Shown: one piece after another, positions 60,897 through 64,000 of the stretch | Position numbering within the stretch: position 1 is the stretch's first letter | Layout: the number at the start of each line of letters is the position of its first letter | From: Monocercomonoides exilis | Lineage: Eukaryota; Preaxostyla; Oxymonadida; Polymastigidae | NCBI GenBank assembly: GCA_001643675.2 | Contig: LSRY02000006.1 | Span: forward strand, 436,501-500,500 | Length of the DNA: 64,000 nucleotides | Reading direction: 5' to 3' | Translations under genes and position numbers: made by a program | Notes under the pieces: generated by a model | What the model saw: only the letters and a program-made list of their open reading frames with translations | Told to the model about the DNA's origin: nothing | Database searches by the model: none

Positions 60897-63800
60897 TTCC
60901 TCTTCCTCTTCCTCTTCCTCTTCCTCTTCCTCTTCCTCTTCCTCCTCAACTGCTTCTTCCTCTTCTTCTTCCTCATCTTCTGTTGGCGATTTAACGATCA
61001 GTCAGAAGCTTTCCAAAGCAAATCTTGTCTCCACAGATACTGTTCATGCATATATTCAAATTGCTCAAAAACAACATGTTTATTATGAAGATCTGAGGCG
61101 ACCAATTACGTATCTTCTGGAAAAAGAGGGGGTTTATCACACTTTCAGTGAGAAGGCACAGAGTGTTGCTCAAGCAGCGGAGTCATCTGCTTCACTTGAA
61201 AAATCTAATTCTTTGGATAATTCTGATAGAGCTCCTCAAAACAATGCAAGCAACAAAGCCGATGGAAATAAGTCAGAAAATTCAATAAGCTTGCCGGAGC
61301 AGAAAGTCAGTTATGGAAATGACAACAGAATGGACATTGAACCTTCTTCTGTCAGTTCGGAAGCGGCGCAAGAAAGTCAAACTATCACAACCTCAACCTC
61401 TCAATCAAATGGAAATAATGAAACAGCATCTGCAAATAACCAAGAAAAGAAAAGTTTTCTGATGCAAAGAATCCAACCACGAAGACACAAATACTCTGTG
61501 AAATCTCCATTCAGCGTTGACTGGCCGTTATTACCCATTCAATTCAGCCAGGATGTTTATTCTTCAATTCATCTGCTGAGATATTTGTCATTGAAATTGA
61601 CGCGCTCGCAGACGTTTCTTGTTTCTTTGGATCCAATTCCACCTCAAACTAATCTGGTACAGCTGATGATGTATCAGGGACAGCATCCAGATGTGTTTGC
61701 CAGAAACAGGAATTCTGAGTTTATATCTCCTCATTCGTTTCTCCTGTCAGCAAGTTATTCATCTGAGACCTCTGATTCGATTTCTGCATTGAACAAGTCA
61801 ACATTAAACGAAGAATCTGTCTGGTACAACACATATCCTCCGCTTCCACAGCTTCACTCTTCGCCACCTGGAAATTCGAGTGCTGTTGGGTCTGAAGAGC
61901 CTCTTCTTCGATGGAATTTGCAGATGGACGAGATGCTTGCGCAAGTGATTACGGCTGTTGGCTCTCTGGCAAAAGGTGGGCCTTCTCTGCATAACTCGTT
62001 CAGAGATGCTGCTGTGTGTGTGTTGGAATACATACTCGACCGCAACATGCAGCAAAAGGGAAAGTTTCCAGTAGATTTCTCGATGAGACGGTGGTTCGCG
62101 CTGATGTTGATGGAAAATCTGGATTTGCACGAGACAACGGTTGCCTTGCCAGTCACAAACAATGTAAGAGAAAAGATGCAGCAGCTGGACATTCTGGTTA
62201 AAGTTCCTTTTGAGGTTGCTCCGATGGCAGCTCGCACTATTTCGCGGGATGTGATTGAAAGAACAAAGAGGAAGAGGGAAGAGTTTACACGTGACAAAAA
62301 GAATGTGCTTCAGGAAGGACTTTTGCGAGTGACGAATGAACTTAACATGGAGCGCAAGAGATGGTTTGCAGAGAGATCTGGCCAACAGCGTCAAAACTCG
62401 GAAAAGACAGCACAAACGGCTTTATCATCATCATCATCTTCTTCTTCTTCTTCTTCTTCTCTTTCTCCATCATCTTCTGCCACTCCCACTACAGCTACCC
62501 CTGCTATTTCATCAACTTCTGGGCTGCCTGTGCTTGCTCCGATAACCACACCTCCTTCAACTCCTTCGACTGGCAGAGGGCTGACATCTCAGCTCCCTGC
62601 AAATGCATCTTCCGCAAAGGACAATGCAACCTCTGCTGCTTCTGGAACTCAGCAAACAGATGCACTCAATTCTCAGCCACAGCCAGCTGCAGGCCAGTCA
62701 AGCGTCTTTGCAGAGTCTCATCCGCCTCCTTCTGCTGTTCAGTCGATCTCTGATCCAAACAACTTTATTCTTCAGCTTGTTCCTCATCACGACTCACACA
62801 CGCAGCAGCCAATGCCTCCTGTTCCTTCTTCCTCAGCCAGCGTTTCTCCTGATGCATCTTCTTCAAATGTACCTCAAACTTCTGTTACTTCAATTTCTGC
62901 TCCGTTGCCTGTCTCTCCGGGATCAGCTGACGCTCCAAATGCTTCTCATTCCACTGCTCCCGGATTTGAGAACCCTTCTACGCCTTCGATAACTACTCCG
63001 ACTCCTTCATTTTCTCCAAGTCCCACTCCTGGTGCTTCAGTCGGGATTATGCCATCTTCGACACCAACTCCTGCTCCTTCTCCTTCAATGCATTCTTCTG
63101 CTGCAATGGGATCGCGATCGGTGCAAGTTCTTTCTCAGCCTGCGTCTAGTTCATCATCATCTTCCTCTTCTTCTTCAGGGTCTCAAGATGGACAACACCA
63201 AAATGCTTCTGACAAAAATTCAAGTGAAATTACTGCTTCGCCAGCTCGTCCAATTATTCCAATTCCTGCGCCTCTTATGGCACAAGTCAAGCAGCTGATT
63301 GCTCAAATGAGAGAGTATCTGCTTCTCCCGCAGCCGTATGAGATCCAATCGTTCCTCTCATTGCCGTCTTTTGTAGCGCCATCCATTCGCCAGCACATTG
63401 TTCATTCATTCAAACTTCGGCAGCAGCAATCGCAGTACATCCGCATTGCCCGTTCGGTGAGGCTGTTTCTGCGGGTGATGGTTATGAGTGCGATTGCAGA
63501 GAAGGTGGAGCTCAGTCACACAGAACGCCGCATCAAACGGCAGCTCTGGTTGGAAGAAAGAGAAGAGAGACTTCGTACAGTTATTACAGAAAGGAACAAC
63601 AGCATTTCTGTTGAAGGAAATGTCGATGCTGATCCTCATGAGAAAAAGACAACAGCGCAAAAATCGTATTCTCTTGAAGATATTCCTTCTCAAACTCATC
63701 TTCTTTCTGTTCTGCGTAAGAAATGGCCAAGTGTTTGCTCATCAAATGTGAAGGTTACTCTTCCTCTTTCAACAGAGAATGAAACAGTTGACTTGATTTC

Positions 63801-64000
63801 AGCAAATTCGTCTTCAGCTACATCACTTATCCATTTGGTTTCTGCGACAAAGATTCCATTTTCGTTCAGTTTTGCTGCATTGATTAGCATTATACGCTTC
63901 GGTTGGAATTCGTTCTTTAGCCCATTAGCACAGATTGGTCGTACTGCTCTGTCAAAGTCCTCATTGCTTCGCAACGCTTTCGAGCAGTTCGCTAAGAATG
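37172..64000 (+). CDS. Giant WH1-FKBP-SNF2-like protein (both ends open)
   Basis: Exons: 37172-37236, 37308-37464, 37571-39932 and 40085 to beyond 64000. Introns of 71, 106 and 152 bp are GT-AG and in phase. At least 8,830 residues are visible. Exons 1-3 give a WH1-like domain (…RVWMFKFSSTEDALNFAS) and an FKBP-like fold in pieces, as in FKBP15: VIREGKG…PGDYVGV near 38980, IIGMKKDECRQVLIP near 39705, and a possible last strand ECCVLVEITLFGMKRDE near 40860. Exon 4 holds a SNF2-family helicase core spread over 42390-48750, then helical segments among long Ser-, Pro- and Asn-rich tracts. If the intron at 39933-40084 is not spliced, exon 3 ends at TGA 39938-39940 and a separate gene would start at ATG 40216. 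I favour one gene because the frame stays open through the 131 bases before that ATG and the acceptor is good. The usual length of FKBP15 is about 1,200 residues. Confidence 0.65.
42390..48750 (+). other. Diverged SNF2-family helicase core inside the giant gene
   Basis: Landmarks in order: LRCFQQTAVNWMMKMHERK (Q-like region, about 42412-42468); VLADESGLGKRAS for motif I, normally DEMGLGKT (42478-42515); RYLVVCSTLAVAKHWAKEAHKW for motif Ia (42661-42726); TIVLDLHHRLQEL where DEAH is expected (43596-43634); RIIILRQSLSALSVSSFHLL for motif III (43862-43921); MPFILKRRWEDVESQI, the SNF2-typical PFxLRRxKxxV helix (44891-44938); VLVLTSTDASFELVSSFLTA opening the second RecA lobe (about 47840-47900); AAIVFDQPPSPEALLRSYA (about 48320-48380); and FVIVASDTLEEGVNPL, the TxEE motif (48677-48724). 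The spacing is far larger than usual because of inserted low-complexity sequence. Catalytic residues are altered in motifs I, II and III, so ATPase activity is doubtful. Confidence 0.7.
57846..57879. repeat. TCA trinucleotide repeat
   Basis: About eleven TCA units encoding a Ser run in the giant gene. Confidence 0.88.
60861..60947. repeat. TCTTCC hexanucleotide repeat
   Basis: A near-perfect array of TCTTCC and related units over roughly 85 bp, encoding an uninterrupted Ser run in the giant gene. It is the longest simple repeat I see in the window. Confidence 0.88.

Noticed and set aside
40433-63751. Dozens of Leu-, His- or Ser-rich frames of 60-210 codons on both strands across 40-64 kb
   Set aside because: All lie in other frames of the one open exon of the giant gene.

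Overview
This is nuclear DNA of a gene-dense protist. The genes have short GT-AG introns (49-152 bp), intergenic DNA is AT-rich, and very long exons are filled with Ser, Glu, Asp and Lys homopeptide tracts. A membrane-anchored beta-helix protein with a cytoplasmic kinase-like domain, together with this intron style, makes a metamonad of the oxymonad kind my best guess. That is inference from protein architecture, not a phylogenetic result. The four host genes with a visible 3' end and the open-ended giant gene read with the standard code, with no TAA or TAG inside more than 17,000 codons.

Layout. 1-2865: no gene recognised. 2866-10428 (-): an MPPED1/2-like metallophosphoesterase with a low-complexity tail of about 2,200 residues. 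10734-15590 (+): a six-exon coiled-coil protein of unknown function, divergent from the phosphoesterase gene. 16228-24006 (-): a single-exon secreted beta-helix, transmembrane, pseudokinase receptor-like protein. 24007-27713: mostly non-coding, holding a decayed partial copy of the same receptor family (about 26250-27150, -). 27714-29723: a 2,010-bp Tc1/mariner (pogo-like) DNA transposon with inverted repeats and a TA target duplication. 29997-30413 (+): a small frame that is open only if TAA is read as an amino acid. 30451-36840 (-): a six-exon Vps39/TGFBRAP1-like tethering subunit. 37172 to beyond the right edge (+): a giant gene joining a WH1-like domain, a split FKBP-like domain and a diverged SNF2-family helicase, with one exon of at least 23.9 kb.

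The most notable signal is in the transposon. With one 41-bp intron removed, its transposase forms a single 490-codon frame without any frameshift. It is interrupted by seven TAA codons and one TGA, and it ends in TGA. The adjacent small frame shows the same pattern (four internal TAA, TGA stop). This suggests DNA from a genome where TAA codes for glutamine, placed in a host whose genes use the standard code. Ordinary decay by nonsense mutation is the alternative.

How the genes relate. There is no operon-like logic. The Vps39-like protein is a HOPS/CORVET endolysosomal tether, and WH1-FKBP proteins of the FKBP15 type are linked to endosome and actin traffic. These two genes are transcribed divergently from a shared region of at most about 330 bp. 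The receptor-like protein and its pseudogene suggest a local family expansion.
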